60,680 nucleotides of DNA from assembly GCF_001574435.1 (NCBI RefSeq), contig NZ_LOCN01000002.1, positions 51,017 through 111,696 of the forward strand, read 5' to 3'. Each line of letters begins with the position of its first letter. Position 1 is the stretch's first letter. Below the pieces are notes generated by a model. The model saw nothing but the letters and a program-made list of their open reading frames with translations. It was not told the DNA's origin and did no database searches. Positions 46,750 to 60,171 of the stretch are shown here, piece after piece. The DNA comes from Moritella sp. JT01 (lineage in GTDB: Bacteria > Pseudomonadota > Gammaproteobacteria > Enterobacterales > Moritellaceae). The position numbers and the translations under genes were made by a program.

Positions 46750-48015
46750 TTATGATTTTTGCTTCTTCATTGCTTCGAAGAATTGATCATTCGTTTTCGT
46801 CATGGCTAGCTTATCAATCAGGAATTCCATTGCATCGATCTCACCCATTGGATGAATAATCTTACGTAGGATCCACATTTTTTGTAGCTCAGCTTTATCT
46901 GCTAATAGCTCTTCACGACGGGTACCTGAACGCGTGAAATCAATCGCAGGATAAATACGACGTTCTGCAATTTTACGATTAAGGTGTAACTCTTGGTTAC
47001 CTGTACCTTTAAATTCTTCGTAAATGACTTCGTCCATTTTCGAACCAGTATCAATCAATGCTGTTGCGATAATAGTTAAAGAACCACCTTCTTCAACTTT
47101 ACGTGCAGCACCAAAGAAACGTTTTGGACGGTGTAATGCATTGGCATCAACACCACCAGATAAAATCTTACCGGATGATGGTGTGATCGTATTGTAAGCA
47201 CGTGCCAGACGGGTGATAGAATCCAGTAAGATGATCACGTCTTTCTTGTGTTCTACAAGACGCTTGGCTTTTTCAATCATCATTTCCGCTACTTGTACAT
47301 GACGGCTCGCAGGCTCATCAAAAGTAGAAGCAATAACTTCACCACGTACCAGACGGCGCATCTCTGTTACTTCTTCCGGACGTTCATCGATAAGTAGAAC
47401 CATCAATATCGCATCTGGATGATTTAACGCAATTGAAGAGGCAATGTTTTGTAATAACATGGTTTTACCGGCTTTCGGCGGTGCCACAATTAAACCACGT
47501 TGACCTTTACCGATCGGCGCACTTAAATCAAGAATACGTGCGGTAATATCTTCGGTACTGCCATTACCACGTTCTAGACGAAGACGTTCAATCGGGTGAA
47601 TTGGCGTTAGGTTTTCAAAGAGGATTTTATTACGAGAGTTTTCTGGACGGTCATAGTTAACTTGGTCAATCTTTAACAGCGCAAAATAGCGTTCGCCATC
47701 TTTTGGCGGTCTAATTTTACCGCCAACGGTATCACCCGTTCGTAAGTTAAAGCGACGTATCTGACTTGGTGATACATAAATATCATCAGGTCCGGCGAGA
47801 TATGAGCTGTCTGCTGAACGCAAGAACCCAAAGCCATCCTGCAAGATCTCCAAAACACCATCACCAAAAATGTCCTCGCCGCTTTTCGCGTGAGCTTTTA
47901 GGATCGAGAAGATGATATCTTGTTTTCTTAAGCGAGCCAGATTTTCTAGACCCATAGATTCGCCCAGTTTTACAAGTTCAGAAACTGGTGTGTTTTTTAA
48001 TTCGGTTAAATTCAT
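46750..48015 (-). CDS. rho: Transcription termination factor Rho
   Basis: A 421-residue hexameric RNA helicase. Rho_N domain ([22 protein letters not shown]), the cold-shock-like RNA-binding domain ([28 protein letters not shown]) and the RecA-like domain with [12 protein letters not shown] (P-loop) and [16 protein letters not shown] at 48015 gives the E. coli-like start. Long leader with a palindrome at 48140. Confidence 0.98.
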   Translation of the reverse strand: MNLTELKNTPVSELVKLGESMGLENLARLRKQDIIFSILKAHAKSGEDIFGDGVLEILQDGFGFLRSADSSYLAGPDDIYVSPSQIRRFNLRTGDTVGGKIRPPKDGERYFALLKIDQVNYDRPENSRNKILFENLTPIHPIERLRLERGNGSTEDITARILDLSAPIGKGQRGLIVAPPKAGKTMLLQNIASSIALNHPDAILMVLLIDERPEEVTEMRRLVRGEVIASTFDEPASRHVQVAEMMIEKAKRLVEHKKDVIILLDSITRLARAYNTITPSSGKILSGGVDANALHRPKRFFGAARKVEEGGSLTIIATALIDTGSKMDEVIYEEFKGTGNQELHLNRKIAERRIYPAIDFTRSGTRREELLADKAELQKMWILRKIIHPMGEIDAMEFLIDKLAMTKTNDQFFEAMKKQKS

Positions 48016-48139
48016 AATGATGAGTTCGAGCTTATGCAACCTTTGCGTAACGGAATGTCAACCAAGGATAAAGTATTTGAATCAATGATCGAGTGTGTGA
48101 GCCATTAACTAAGTAATGAATCGATAATTTGAGTTATTA

Positions 48140-48162
48140 AATCAATGATTGAATCATTGATT
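48140..48162. promoter_or_regulatory. Perfect palindrome in the rho leader
   Basis: AATCAATGATT-G-AATCATTGATT, 125 bp before the rho ATG. Either a transcript hairpin or an operator. The surrounding ~120 bp repeat variants of ATCAATGA/ATCGA. Confidence 0.4.
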
Positions 48163-48244
48163 ATGATGCCTGATTCGGCACATAGAACAATAAACGAACA
48201 ATGAAGTTAGCATTTATAATTTTATTCGTCCACTGAATAATAGC

Positions 48245-48283
48245 ATACTGACGAGATTTAAAAACAAAATCTCGTCAGTATTT
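48245..48283 (-). terminator. Hairpin after trxA
   Basis: A perfect 15-bp stem (ATACTGACGAGATTT) with a 7-base loop, 6 bp past the trxA stop. The T run is weak on the minus strand, so it may instead protect the mRNA end. Confidence 0.55.
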
Positions 48284-48289
48284 TACATG

Positions 48290-48616
48290 TTACAGGTTTT
48301 CGTCTAGAAAACTTTGTAATTGCACTTTTGATAATGCGCCAACTTTAGTCGCCGCTACAGCGCCGTTTTTAAATAACAATAAAGTCGGGATACCGCGGAT
48401 ACCAAATTTAGGTGGCGTACCTGAATTTTGATCGATATTTAATTTACCGATAGTGACTTTACCTGCGTACTCTTCAGCAACTTCGCTTAAGATCGGTGCG
48501 ATCATTTTGCAAGGTCCACACCACTCAGCCCAGAAATCAACTAGTACAGGTAATTCTGAATTTAACACATCCATATCGAAAGCAGCATCGGTTAGCTGAA
48601 TAATTTTGTCGCTCAT
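48290..48616 (-). CDS. trxA: Thioredoxin 1
   Basis: A 108-residue thioredoxin with active site WCGPC (residues 32-36, in [11 protein letters not shown]) and the cis-Pro IRGIPTL. Complete, E. coli-like length. Lies between rho and the divergent rhlB as in E. coli. Confidence 0.98.
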   Translation of the reverse strand: MSDKIIQLTDAAFDMDVLNSELPVLVDFWAEWCGPCKMIAPILSEVAEEYAGKVTIGKLNIDQNSGTPPKFGIRGIPTLLLFKNGAVAATKVGALSKVQLQSFLDENL

Positions 48617-48725
48617 TTATTACTCCAATAAAAAATAATTTTGTTACTACATATATGTGGCACTCATTGCCCTATTTCAATAGATTTAAGTTCTTAATGC
48701 AAGCTTAACCTGATATGCTAAATAA

Positions 48726-50021
48726 ATGAGCAAAAATCATCTTACAGAACATAAGTTCTCCCAGTTTGGCCTTAATGCCGACGTACTTGCTGGGTTAGAA
48801 GCTTCAGGCTTCGAATATTGTACACCAATTCAAGCACTTAGCTTGCCATTTGCCATCCAAGGTAAAGATGTAGCCGGTCAAGCACAGACTGGTACAGGCA
48901 AAACTATCGCATTTTTGGCCGCTATTTTTCATCATTTATTGAAAACAAAACCAGCCGAAGATCGTCCAAAAAATAAGCCTCGCGCTATTATCTTAGCGCC
49001 AACACGCGAACTTGCAATTCAAATTCATAAAGATGCGTTACCGATTGCCAAAACAACAGGCCTTAAAATGGGTCTTGTTTATGGTGGCGAAAGCTACGAT
49101 ATTCAACGTGAAAACCTTGAGAACGGCGTTGATATCATCATCGGCACTGTGGGTCGTATCATTGATTTTGAAAAACAAAAAACAATGGATTTATCCGGTG
49201 TCGAAGCATTAGTATTAGATGAAGCTGATCGCATGCTAGATCAAGGCTTCATTAAAGATATTCGCTATTTAATGCGCAAAATGCCAGAGCCAAAACAGCG
49301 TCTAAACTTACTGTTTTCTGCGACCTTTACTTGGGATATTCGTGAATTAGCTTATCAGCACATGAACGAACCAGAAGAAGTCACTGTAGAAGCAGACAAA
49401 GTAACAGGCAGCAGCATTACTCAAGAGCTATTTCACCCGTCAAATGATGACAAAATGGCTTTATTACAAACGTTAATTGAAGAAGAATGGCCAGAACGTG
49501 CCATTGTATTTGCCAATACTAAGCATAAATGTGAAGAAATCTGGGGCCACTTGGCAGCAGATAAACATCGCGTAGGTTTATTAACGGGTGATATTCCTCA
49601 GAAAAAACGTAATAGTATTCTAGAACAATTCACTCAAGGTAAATTAGACATTCTTGTCGCGACGGACGTTGCAGCACGTGGTCTACATATTCCAGCGGTA
49701 AGTCATGTATTTAACTACGATTTACCCGATAATTGTGGTGATTACGTACACCGTATTGGCCGTACTGGTCGTGCTGGTGCAGAAGGTCATTCAATTAGTT
49801 TCGCTTGTGAAAAATACATTTATAATTTACCCGCGATTGAAGAGTTCATTGAACATACGATCCCTGTTTGTCATTACGATAAAGCCGCATTATTAACTGA
49901 CTTACCACGACCGATCCACACTAAACGTGCTCGTCCGAGTAATTCAAGATCAATGAATGATCGTAACAAAACGCGTCGTACTGGCCAACGTCAGCATAAT
50001 ACGCATAACAAAACCCATTAA
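48726..50021 (+). CDS. rhlB: ATP-dependent RNA helicase RhlB
   Basis: A 431-residue DEAD-box helicase of the RNA degradosome. Q motif ([13 protein letters not shown]), [22 protein letters not shown] and [10 protein letters not shown] are present in order. The basic tail ([23 protein letters not shown]) is typical. Divergent from trxA; gppA follows after 33 bp. Confidence 0.97.
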   Translation: MSKNHLTEHKFSQFGLNADVLAGLEASGFEYCTPIQALSLPFAIQGKDVAGQAQTGTGKTIAFLAAIFHHLLKTKPAEDRPKNKPRAIILAPTRELAIQIHKDALPIAKTTGLKMGLVYGGESYDIQRENLENGVDIIIGTVGRIIDFEKQKTMDLSGVEALVLDEADRMLDQGFIKDIRYLMRKMPEPKQRLNLLFSATFTWDIRELAYQHMNEPEEVTVEADKVTGSSITQELFHPSNDDKMALLQTLIEEEWPERAIVFANTKHKCEEIWGHLAADKHRVGLLTGDIPQKKRNSILEQFTQGKLDILVATDVAARGLHIPAVSHVFNYDLPDNCGDYVHRIGRTGRAGAEGHSISFACEKYIYNLPAIEEFIEHTIPVCHYDKAALLTDLPRPIHTKRARPSNSRSMNDRNKTRRTGQRQHNTHNKTH

Positions 50022-50054
50022 TTAAATAGTTTGTTTATAGATAAAGTGATTAGT

Positions 50055-51557
50055 GTGAGTAAAAAAAGTTCGTCAAATTTATATGCCGTTATTGACCTCG
50101 GTTCAAACAGCTTTCATATGCTGGTCGTTCGCGAAGTTAACAATAGTCTACAAACTGTTGCTAAAGTTAAACGCAAAGTAAGACTTGCTGCTGGCCTTGA
50201 TGCAGAAAATAATCTCAACCAAGCAGCACTTCTGCGCGGTTGGGATTGTTTAAGTTTGTTTGCTGAACAACTACAAGACATTCCAGTCGAGAACATTCGG
50301 ATTGTTGGTACAGCTACATTACGTTTAGCAAAAAATGTAGCTATATTTCTTGCTACGGCAGAAAAAATATTGGCTCATCCGGTAAACATTATTTCCGGTG
50401 AACAAGAAGCGGCGCTTATCTACAAAGGCGTTGCCTATACCAGCAGTGGTCAAGGCAATCGTTTAGTGGTAGATATCGGTGGCGCAAGTACTGAACTCAT
50501 TATTGGTGAACAAGCACAAGCAAAGCTGCTTTATAGCTTTAAGATGGGTTGTGTTACTTGGTTAAATAACTATTTTGCTGATGGTAAGCTCAATCAACAC
50601 AACTTTACGCAAGCAATTGATGCGGCAAAAGCGGTTTTGAACCCTCAGCTAGAAAAGTATTTAACCATTGGCTGGAATACGTGTATAGGTGCTTCAGGTA
50701 CAATCCAAGCGTTACAAGAAATTATGGTCGCGCAAGGTGAGAATGAACAGATAACACTGACGAAATTACACTGTATTCAGCAGCAAGCGATTGCCTGTGG
50801 TGATATTGAAAACCTTAATATCAAAGGCTTAACAACAGATAGAAAACCAGTATTCACAAGCGGCTTGGCTATTCTTACCGCGCTATTTGAAAGCCTAGAA
50901 ATCAATAATATGTTTTTAGCTGGCGGCGCGTTAAGAGAAGGCGTTATTTACGAAATGACCGGACTGCGTGCAAGTCACAATGTACGTCAACAAACAGTAA
51001 ATAGCTTGATGGTAAAACATCAATTGGATCTGGGACAAGCTGAACGGGTTAAAAGTACCGCGTTAAAAGCATTTGACCAACTAAAAATGACGATTTCTGA
51101 AGACGATACCCAAGCAGGACCTTTACTTGCTTATGTCAGTTCTTTACATGAGATCGGCTTATCGATTGATTATAAGAAAGCACCACAACACGCGGCCTAT
51201 ATTATCGATAACACAGATATGCTTGGTTTTACCAAAGCCCAGAAGCAATTACTGTCGGCGTTATTGATTAACCAACGTGATGAATTAAATTTATCTTTGT
51301 TAGCACAACAATCAGCAATCAGTTACGCAAGTGCTTTACTACTTTGTCGTATCTTAAGAGTGTCATACACGCTAGCCTTACGACGTACTGATGGTACAAT
51401 TCCAGAGTTTTCACTCATTCTCGCTGAAGAAAATACATTAATAATCACCTTGCCAGCACAATGGTTAGCGCAGCATCCATTACGCGCAGCCGCATTAGCA
51501 TCTGAGTTAGAATTACAAGCTAAGCATAATTTAGTATTACAAGTTAAAGAAAAGTAA
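50055..51557 (+). CDS. gppA: Guanosine-pentaphosphate phosphatase / exopolyphosphatase
   Basis: A 500-residue Ppx/GppA enzyme converting pppGpp to ppGpp and/or degrading polyphosphate. AVIDLGSNSFHMLVVREV (phosphate-1 motif), VVDIGGASTELIIG (phosphate-2) and FLAGGALREGV. The frame is open from a TTG at 50031; GTG at 50055 matches the E. coli GppA N-terminus, so I use it. Downstream of rhlB as in E. coli. Confidence 0.93.
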   Translation: MSKKSSSNLYAVIDLGSNSFHMLVVREVNNSLQTVAKVKRKVRLAAGLDAENNLNQAALLRGWDCLSLFAEQLQDIPVENIRIVGTATLRLAKNVAIFLATAEKILAHPVNIISGEQEAALIYKGVAYTSSGQGNRLVVDIGGASTELIIGEQAQAKLLYSFKMGCVTWLNNYFADGKLNQHNFTQAIDAAKAVLNPQLEKYLTIGWNTCIGASGTIQALQEIMVAQGENEQITLTKLHCIQQQAIACGDIENLNIKGLTTDRKPVFTSGLAILTALFESLEINNMFLAGGALREGVIYEMTGLRASHNVRQQTVNSLMVKHQLDLGQAERVKSTALKAFDQLKMTISEDDTQAGPLLAYVSSLHEIGLSIDYKKAPQHAAYIIDNTDMLGFTKAQKQLLSALLINQRDELNLSLLAQQSAISYASALLLCRILRVSYTLALRRTDGTIPEFSLILAEENTLIITLPAQWLAQHPLRAAALASELELQAKHNLVLQVKEK

Positions 51558-51573
51558 TAGATAATTAGAAAGT

Positions 51574-51604
51574 AAAAAACCGAGCATGAGACTCGGTTTT
51601 TTAT
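51574..51604. terminator. Bidirectional terminator between gppA and hemB
   Basis: Stem AAAAACCGAG / CTCGGTTTTT, loop of about 7, T run on both strands. Confidence 0.93.
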
Positions 51605-51617
51605 TGCCGTAAAATGA

Positions 51618-53296
<1,679 letters not shown>

Positions 53297-53297
53297 A

Positions 53298-54746
53298 TTA
53301 TCTCAAGAAAAATTTCAAAATTATTTTTTGTATCAAACTCCCATAAGGCGCATGAACAAAGCGCGTAGAATGAAATTTTCCTTGTTTCAATATGGTTTTT
53401 GATTTTGAAAAAGTACGGAAGCCTTCGATGCCATGATACTGTCCCATACCAGATGGGCCAACACCACCAAACGGGGCATCATCAGCAGCAAAGTGCATGA
53501 TTGTATCATTAATCGCAACACCACCGGAAATCGTCTCACGTATGATCTGTTGCTGAGTATTTCTATCAAAACTCATGATATATAACGCTAATGGATGTGG
53601 ACGTTTTTTAATATAACGGATCGCATCATCAATCGAGTCATAAGGTAGAATCGGTAACAATGGACCAAAGATCTCATCTTGCATGAGCTGCATATCATCA
53701 CTCACATTTAATAATAGATGCGGTAACATACGGTGTCTTTGATCATCAAGGCTATTGCCATCTTGCATTGTTTCTACTTGCACACCCTTTTGCTTCGCAT
53801 CTTCTAACCATGATTTAAGACGCCCATACTGACGATCATCAACAATATTGGTGTAGTCATCATTCTGCATAGCAGCTGGATAACGGCGATTGAACTCATT
53901 ACGGTACTCTTTCACAAACTCCGCGACTTTTGCACGTGGACAAAGGATATAATCAGGCGCAATACAGATCTGGCCAGCATTAAGACTTTTACCTAACATG
54001 ATACGGTTAACTGCCACTTTGATATCAATATCAGGGGCAACCACCACTGGCGATTTACCGCCTAATTCAAGTGTCACAGGCGTCAGGTTATCTGCGGCGG
54101 CACGCATTACATGCTTACCCACAACTGTCGAACCGGTAAATAATAAGTGATCAAAAGGTAACTTGGTAAATGCCGCAGACAAGGCCACCTCACCTTCAAC
54201 AATGCAAACGTCTTTACTATCAAACACTGAAGTAATAATTTGCTTTAATACTTGATTGGTCTTTGGGGTAAACTCCGACATTTTTAGCATCGCACGATTA
54301 CCGGCTGCAATACTGGTGATCAATGGCATAACGGCCAGATTAATCGGGAAATTCCAAGGTACAACGATACCAACTACACCAACAGGTTGATAATGGATGG
54401 TGACACTTGCTGGTGCTAATAACAAACCAGGATTACGTCGTGTCGGCTTCATCCACTTCGCTAAACGCGCTAAAGTATAATTAAATTGTGCCGTCGTTGG
54501 TAAGATATCAGCGATTAAAGTGTCGTAACGAGAACGATGGCCGTAATCTTCAGAAACAGCGGTCAGTAACGCTTCTTTGTTTGCCAAGAAAGCGGCTTTA
54601 AATAATGTTAAGCGTTTCTTACGCTCAGCCATACCCCATTCAGGTTGGGTTAAATAAGCTTCTTTTTGCGTTGCAAAGATCTGTTCCATTTCTACAATAT
54701 CATCGATACTGTCGCTATCATTCGTTCTGATTGTCGCTACACTCAT
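53298..54746 (-). CDS. Aldehyde dehydrogenase, coniferyl-aldehyde type
   Basis: A 482-residue NAD(P)-dependent aldehyde dehydrogenase. Signatures: GVVGIVVPWNFPINL, TGSTVVGKHVM, LELGGKSPVVV (catalytic Glu), NAGQICIAPDYILCP (catalytic Cys). It lacks the long N-terminal extension and ends with a hydrophobic tail (IQKIILKFFL), like class 3/coniferyl-aldehyde dehydrogenases that may attach to membranes. ATG at 54746 is preferred because GAGG is only one base before the ATG at 54755. Regulated by the TetR gene downstream. Confidence 0.87.
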   Translation of the reverse strand: MSVATIRTNDSDSIDDIVEMEQIFATQKEAYLTQPEWGMAERKKRLTLFKAAFLANKEALLTAVSEDYGHRSRYDTLIADILPTTAQFNYTLARLAKWMKPTRRNPGLLLAPASVTIHYQPVGVVGIVVPWNFPINLAVMPLITSIAAGNRAMLKMSEFTPKTNQVLKQIITSVFDSKDVCIVEGEVALSAAFTKLPFDHLLFTGSTVVGKHVMRAAADNLTPVTLELGGKSPVVVAPDIDIKVAVNRIMLGKSLNAGQICIAPDYILCPRAKVAEFVKEYRNEFNRRYPAAMQNDDYTNIVDDRQYGRLKSWLEDAKQKGVQVETMQDGNSLDDQRHRMLPHLLLNVSDDMQLMQDEIFGPLLPILPYDSIDDAIRYIKKRPHPLALYIMSFDRNTQQQIIRETISGGVAINDTIMHFAADDAPFGGVGPSGMGQYHGIEGFRTFSKSKTILKQGKFHSTRFVHAPYGSLIQKIILKFFLR

Positions 54747-54766
54747 AATTTTCATGCCTCAATATA

Positions 54767-54812
54767 AAAACCGACTAGTTAGTCAATTAAAATAGACTGC
54801 TTAGTCGGTTTT
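54767..54812. promoter_or_regulatory. TetR operator of the aldehyde dehydrogenase operon
   Basis: A 46-bp symmetric element: outer arms AAAACCGACTA / TAGTCGGTTTT and inner AGTC/GACT around a 10-bp AT centre. Each half is itself a GACTA..TAGTC-like TetR site, so two dimers could bind. It lies just before the ALDH start and overlaps the probable promoter. Confidence 0.75.
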
Positions 54813-54864
54813 GTCTAGTCTTCGATACACAAAGTATTAACGAAGCAATAGGAAGTGATAGTGA

Positions 54865-55668
54865 TCACAGCTTAGGTAACTGAAAGAACTGTTCAGTCAC
54901 CTGTAAACTGCGACGTAATAATAGCTCAACATCCTCATTACGCGCGGTAGCAATGGTTTGTGCAACATGCGGTAGATAGCAAGGTTCATTACGACGTGAT
55001 TTCGGTTTTGGTTTTAGATTTCGCGGTAATAAATACGGCGCATCCGTTTCTAACATTAACCGATCAGCAGGAATATCTCGCACCAATTGGTATAACTCCG
55101 AACCACGACGTTCATCACAGATCCAGCCGGTAATACCAATATGTAAATCCAATTCTAGGCATGCAGCCAAATCACTCGCAGAACCGGTAAAACAGTGCAA
55201 TACAGCCGCGGGTAACGCTGATCGATACTCTTTCAATATTGCAATAAAACGTTCATTAGCATCACGTTCATGCATAAACACTGGCATATTTAATTCGGCA
55301 GCCAGCTCTAACTGCTTTGCAAACGCAGCTTCTTGCATTGGGCGAGGAGAATAATCACGATTAAAATCCAAACCACATTCACCAATAGCAACCACGCTAT
55401 CATGTTGAGCCAGGGCTTTAATTTGCTGCCAACTCTCATCAGTAGCATGGCGAGCATCATGTGGGTGAATGCCTGCAGTGGCATAAAGTTGCTGTGGATA
55501 GTCTTGAGTAAGTTGATAAGCAAGCTGGCTTTCGGCGATATCCGTGCCAGTAACAATTAAACGACGCACCCCTTGGGCAGAGGCACGTTCAATAACATCA
55601 GGTAAATCTTTGTGAAAAGCAGCGTTTGTTAAATTAACGCCTATATCAATCAGTTCCTGCTTCTTCAT
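54865..55668 (-). CDS. tatD: TatD family deoxyribonuclease
   Basis: A 267-residue metal-dependent nuclease with a TIM-barrel fold. [45 protein letters not shown] and [10 protein letters not shown] bear the metal ligands. Its start overlaps the end of tatC; not required for Tat transport despite the name. Confidence 0.95.
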   Translation of the reverse strand: MKKQELIDIGVNLTNAAFHKDLPDVIERASAQGVRRLIVTGTDIAESQLAYQLTQDYPQQLYATAGIHPHDARHATDESWQQIKALAQHDSVVAIGECGLDFNRDYSPRPMQEAAFAKQLELAAELNMPVFMHERDANERFIAILKEYRSALPAAVLHCFTGSASDLAACLELDLHIGITGWICDERRGSELYQLVRDIPADRLMLETDAPYLLPRNLKPKPKSRRNEPCYLPHVAQTIATARNEDVELLLRRSLQVTEQFFQLPKL

Positions 55669-56401
55669 CTTTTGTCTCGTCCTGTTTAACGTAAAAACGA
55701 GAAAATAATAAACCTAACTCAAACAATAGCAACATAGGTATCGCTAATAATGTTTGTGAAATAATATCTGGCGGTGTTAATAACATCCCCATAATAAATG
55801 CTGCCACGACAATGTAAGGGCGTTTTTTACGTAAACTGTCAGGCGTTGTCGCACCAGTCCAACATAATACCAATGTAGCAATCGGGATCTCAAATGCGAG
55901 ACCAAACGCAAAAAATATCTTCAACACAAAATCAAGATAGCTACTAATATCAGGCGCGAATGTGACCCCTTCCGGCGCAGCTTCCGCAAAGAACTCAAAT
56001 GCTAAAGGAAACACAACGAAATATGAAAAAGCAATACCAAGATAAAAGAGTAAAGCACTACTAATCACCAACGGCGCGATCAATTTTTTCTCGTGCTTAT
56101 ATAAACCTGGCGCGATAAAAGCCCAAACTTGATACAAAACCCAAGGGATAGCAATAAATGAAGACACAACCAGAGTTAATTTTATTGGCGTGAAGAATGG
56201 TGTCGCGACATCTGTTGCGATCATCGTTGTGCCAGCAGGTAATTGCGCAATCAGTGGTGCTGATATCAACTGATAAATATCATTAGCAAAATACACTAAT
56301 GAAATAAAAACTAAGATAATTGCGGCACTCGCACGCAATAACCTATCTCTCAGTTCGATTAAATGAGCAATCAAAGGCTGAGTATTTGGATCTGCTGCCA
56401 T
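55646..56401 (-). CDS. tatC: Tat translocase subunit TatC
   Basis: A 251-residue six-helix membrane protein that recognises twin-arginine signals. [12 protein letters not shown] near the start and the [14 protein letters not shown] loop are conserved. Overlaps tatD by 23 bases and directly follows tatB. Confidence 0.97.
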   Translation of the reverse strand: MAADPNTQPLIAHLIELRDRLLRASAAIILVFISLVYFANDIYQLISAPLIAQLPAGTTMIATDVATPFFTPIKLTLVVSSFIAIPWVLYQVWAFIAPGLYKHEKKLIAPLVISSALLFYLGIAFSYFVVFPLAFEFFAEAAPEGVTFAPDISSYLDFVLKIFFAFGLAFEIPIATLVLCWTGATTPDSLRKKRPYIVVAAFIMGMLLTPPDIISQTLLAIPMLLLFELGLLFSRFYVKQDETKDEEAGTD

Positions 56402-56782
56402 TTATTTTTTATCCTGTTCTATTACCTGTTCTGCTACTTTAGGCGTTTGGTCAACACTCGGTGTAGATGTTGACGTCGATTTATCTGCATCCGCATAAGG
56501 ACGCGTCACCGACGCTGCAGCATCACGTAAAGAGTCAATAGAGTTTTGCAAATCAGGACTAATATTATTCATCCCTTGCTGCTCCGCTTTTTTCAAATTG
56601 TCATGCATTTCTTGAATTTTCAATTCATGTGACAATTCCTCTTTCACAGAGTTAGCTGCATCCTTGATGGTTTTCACCCAAGTGCTCACAGTTCTGATTG
56701 CGACAGGTAAACGCTCTGGCCCTAATACTAATAGGCCCAGCACTGAAATAACCACAATTTCCCAAAATCCGATATCAAACAT
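56402..56782 (-). CDS. tatB: Tat translocase subunit TatB
   Basis: A 126-residue single-pass protein: [30 protein letters not shown], then an amphipathic helix and a variable tail. The Glu in the membrane segment and GPERLP identify TatB. Confidence 0.95.
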   Translation of the reverse strand: MFDIGFWEIVVISVLGLLVLGPERLPVAIRTVSTWVKTIKDAANSVKEELSHELKIQEMHDNLKKAEQQGMNNISPDLQNSIDSLRDAAASVTRPYADADKSTSTSTPSVDQTPKVAEQVIEQDKK

Positions 56783-56785
56783 AGA

Positions 56786-57022
56786 TTATGCCTGTTCTTT
56801 ATCTTTTTTTGTTTCTTTGGTTACGTCTGTTTTTGCTGCAGTCGTTTCTTCTAATACTTTATTTTCTTCTTTCGTATCTTTAGGCTCGTCACTCATGGCT
56901 TTTTTGAAGCCTTTAACTGCCGCACCTAGATCACCACCAACATTACGTAACTTCTTAGTTCCAAACAATAAAAGAATAATTACAGCAATGATAATTAACT
57001 GAGTAACACTAATTCCGCCCAT
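56786..57022 (-). CDS. tatA: Tat translocase subunit TatA
   Basis: A 78-residue pore-forming subunit: short transmembrane helix, then [24 protein letters not shown]. First gene of tatABCD; 3 bp before tatB. 131 bp separate it from ubiB. Confidence 0.96.
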   Translation of the reverse strand: MGGISVTQLIIIAVIILLLFGTKKLRNVGGDLGAAVKGFKKAMSDEPKDTKEENKVLEETTAAKTDVTKETKKDKEQA

Positions 57023-57153
57023 GATAAAACCTTATTTTATATAATTGAATACGTCATTATTAACGTCGATCAGTATACAGTATATAAGCTACATATTTAC
57101 TACACTCTGATCTACGATAAATTTTTTTCGCTTAACTCACTTTGTTGTTCCAG

Positions 57154-58794
57154 CTACTTAAGCTTAAACCAGCCGACTATTAACAGCGCTGAGCCAATAC
57201 TGGCTAACGTCGTGGCTAGCGAAGTAGTATCAGGATTGTACACGATCGCCGCACAAATCATAAGTACGCCACCACTACTCAGTAAATAACGACCTTTGTT
57301 TGCGTACGCTTGCTGCTGAGTAAACCGCTCTGCTTGGGTAAACAGCGTATCTAATTTAGCTTGCTGCTTAGTCGCTTTCGTTAGTGTATCAAACACCAAT
57401 TCAGGCAGCTCTGGTAACTTTTCAGCCCAAAACGGCGCACGTTGTTTTACTGCAGAAAAGACCGCTTGTGGCCCCATCTGTTCTTTCACCCAATTTTCAA
57501 GAAATGGCTTAGCCGTATCCCATAAGTCTAGCTGAGGATAGAGCTGACGACCTAATCCCTCAATGTACAATAATGTCTTTTGCAATAATACTAATTGCGG
57601 TTGTACTGTCATATCAAACTTACGCGCAGTAGCAAATAGATTAACCAGTACATGACCAAAAGAAATTTCAGCTAATGGTTTTTCAAAAATAGGATCACAC
57701 ACCGTTCTGATCGCAAATTCAAAATCATTGACATCAACATAGGATGGTACCCAACCAGAATCAACGTGTAGCTCTGCGACTTTACGATAATCACGATGAA
57801 AAAAGGCTAACAAATTCTCCGCTAAGTAACGCTTGTCTTCACGATTTAAAGTACCAACAATACCGCAATCAATACCAATCCAGCGAGGGTCTTCAGGCGT
57901 TTCATAAGAAACAAACACATTACCTGGATGCATATCAGCATGGAAAAAACTATCGCGGAAAACTTGGGTAAAGAAGGTTTCAACACCACGCTCAGCCAAG
58001 AGTTTCATATTGGTACCCTGTGCCTCTAGCGCAGCAATATCTGATACCGGGATACCATAAATACGCTCCATCACAATCATATTTTTATGACTAAAATCAG
58101 GGTATATCTCTGGTACATACAATTCTTTAGAATCAAGAAAATTACGACGTAACTGGATTGTATTCGCCGCTTCACGCTCTAAATTCAATTCATCAAGAAT
58201 CGTTTTTTCATAATCAAGAACCACCTCAAGTGGTCTTAAACGTACAGCCTCGGGGACTAACTTCAGTAATACTTTCGACAAGCGTTTCATCAACTGGGTA
58301 TCGGCACGAATAATCGGTTCGATATCAGGTCGAATAATTTTAATAACAACTTCTTCGCCATTACTTTTTAACTTAGCTGTATGTACTTGTGCAATAGATG
58401 CTGATGCTAACGGCACCGGATCAAAATCATCAAACACATCATCAATAGGCTGACCAAGCGCAGATTCGATCTGCTGCATCGCTAATTGACTATCAAATGG
58501 TGGCACTTGATCTTGCAACATAGCTAATTGCTCAGCAAACTCTTGTGGCAATAAATCACGACGCGTTGATAACATCTGACCAAATTTAATAAAAACAGGA
58601 CCGAGTTGCTGCAATGCTAGTTTTATACGTTCTGCAGGTGACTTCTCTGCATGTTGATTTTTGATCCAAAAAATAGATTTTCGAAATAATCGTGCTGATA
58701 ACGGCTGCAATTGTGCAGGTAACAACTCATCAATACCATATTCCAAAACAACTTTTTGTATATGATAAAAGCGCTTTAGCTCAACCAATGTCAT
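57154..58794 (-). CDS. ubiB: UbiB atypical kinase-like protein
   Basis: A 546-residue membrane-anchored atypical kinase required for ubiquinone synthesis. [14 protein letters not shown] is the KxGQ motif; [10 protein letters not shown] carries the ATP Lys, and DMHPGNVF with the Asp-Cys-Gly metal site follows. Two transmembrane helices at the end. Follows ubiJ directly. Confidence 0.97.
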   Translation of the reverse strand: MTLVELKRFYHIQKVVLEYGIDELLPAQLQPLSARLFRKSIFWIKNQHAEKSPAERIKLALQQLGPVFIKFGQMLSTRRDLLPQEFAEQLAMLQDQVPPFDSQLAMQQIESALGQPIDDVFDDFDPVPLASASIAQVHTAKLKSNGEEVVIKIIRPDIEPIIRADTQLMKRLSKVLLKLVPEAVRLRPLEVVLDYEKTILDELNLEREAANTIQLRRNFLDSKELYVPEIYPDFSHKNMIVMERIYGIPVSDIAALEAQGTNMKLLAERGVETFFTQVFRDSFFHADMHPGNVFVSYETPEDPRWIGIDCGIVGTLNREDKRYLAENLLAFFHRDYRKVAELHVDSGWVPSYVDVNDFEFAIRTVCDPIFEKPLAEISFGHVLVNLFATARKFDMTVQPQLVLLQKTLLYIEGLGRQLYPQLDLWDTAKPFLENWVKEQMGPQAVFSAVKQRAPFWAEKLPELPELVFDTLTKATKQQAKLDTLFTQAERFTQQQAYANKGRYLLSSGGVLMICAAIVYNPDTTSLATTLASIGSALLIVGWFKLK

Positions 58795-59412
58795 TTATAC
58801 ATCTTCCTTACGTGACAATAATGCCAAGCGCATTTCAAACCGCTTACATTGTTGTTCTAACTCACTGACTTCATCACAAAAATCAGCAATTTCTAACGCG
58901 CCGGGGGCTAAACGTATTTCTTCAATTAAATACTCTGCAACATTATGACGTGCAATCATCATGTTATTTTTCAGCCAAGCTTGGCTCGACTTTGCGCCTT
59001 GCAATAACTTATGTGCAGCAACATCACCGGTGTAACGAGATAAATGCTCTTCCCAATCAATATCTAATTCTTTTAATATAATGCTGAATTTGCTTGCTAC
59101 CATGGGATCGCCGCGCATATCCAATTCACCTTCTTTAATCAGTGCCGTGAATTGTGAACTATCTTGTAACCGAGCAAGACTCGATAACTTTATATCCATA
59201 CAGCAGTCAGGTTCACCGTCATACTTAGCTAACACATCAACCTGAGATGAAAAAATAAAATAAAGTGGTTTTGGTAGTTCAGCAATATTTACTTTTAACA
59301 CTTTACCTTTTAGCGACGCGATCTTGTCTACGGCATTTGCATCAGCTTTTAATAATTGATTCAATAATGTTTCAATTCCCGCAGTAACGAGCATTTCGAT
59401 TGGCATCAGCAT
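58795..59412 (-). CDS. ubiJ: UbiJ accessory protein
   Basis: A 205-residue SCP2-fold lipid-binding protein of the Ubi complex. LNQLLKADANAVDKIASLKGKVLKV and GDPMVASKFSIILKELDIDWEEHLSRYTGDVAAH are the conserved blocks. Between ubiE (3 bp) and ubiB (0 bp). Confidence 0.92.
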   Translation of the reverse strand: MLMPIEMLVTAGIETLLNQLLKADANAVDKIASLKGKVLKVNIAELPKPLYFIFSSQVDVLAKYDGEPDCCMDIKLSSLARLQDSSQFTALIKEGELDMRGDPMVASKFSIILKELDIDWEEHLSRYTGDVAAHKLLQGAKSSQAWLKNNMMIARHNVAEYLIEEIRLAPGALEIADFCDEVSELEQQCKRFEMRLALLSRKEDV

Positions 59413-59415
59413 TCC

Positions 59416-60171
59416 TTAGAATTTGTAACCGCGGTGCAGCGCAACAATACCACCAGTCAAGTTGTGATATTCAACGCTTTCAAAACCAGCCGTTTCCATC
59501 ATACCTTTTAATGTTTCTTGATTTGGGTGCATGCGGATTGATTCAGCTAGATATTTGTAACTATCTCCATCATCCGCAATTAATTCACCGATCTTAGGCA
59601 AAATATTGAATGAATAAAAATCATAAACTTTATTTAATGCGTCAGAATCCGGTTTTGAGAATTCAAGAACCAATAAGCGACCGCCCGGTTTTAATACACG
59701 GAACATAGATGCTAATGCTTTATCTTTATCTGTTACGTTACGTAAACCAAATGCAATAGTAATCAGATCAAAATGATTATCAGGGAAAGGTAATTCTTCA
59801 GCATTCGCTTGAACGTAAGTCACGTTACCAACAATACCACGGTCACGTAATTTAGCCCGACCAACTTTTAGCATTGAATCATTAATATCAGCTAACGTTA
59901 CAGAACCAGAATCTCCAACAATACGTGAAAACTTAGCAGTTAAATCACCTGTACCACCGGCAAGATCTAAAACTTTATGGCCAGGTCTTACACCACTGCA
60001 ATCAATCGTAAAACGTTTCCAAAGACGATGAATGCCCATAGACATTAGGTCATTCATCACATCATATTTAGCCGCTACTGAATGAAACACACTCGCAACC
60101 ATATCGACCTTTTGGTCTGACTCTACAGTTTTATAGCCAAAATGAGTGGTGTTATTTGATTTATCTGTCAT
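59416..60171 (-). CDS. ubiE: Ubiquinone/menaquinone C-methyltransferase
   Basis: A 251-residue SAM-dependent methyltransferase of quinone synthesis. [25 protein letters not shown] is the UbiE start; [16 protein letters not shown] binds [15 protein letters not shown] follows. AAGGA eight bases before the ATG. First gene of the ubiEJB-tatABCD cluster. Confidence 0.97.
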   Translation of the reverse strand: MTDKSNNTTHFGYKTVESDQKVDMVASVFHSVAAKYDVMNDLMSMGIHRLWKRFTIDCSGVRPGHKVLDLAGGTGDLTAKFSRIVGDSGSVTLADINDSMLKVGRAKLRDRGIVGNVTYVQANAEELPFPDNHFDLITIAFGLRNVTDKDKALASMFRVLKPGGRLLVLEFSKPDSDALNKVYDFYSFNILPKIGELIADDGDSYKYLAESIRMHPNQETLKGMMETAGFESVEYHNLTGGIVALHRGYKF

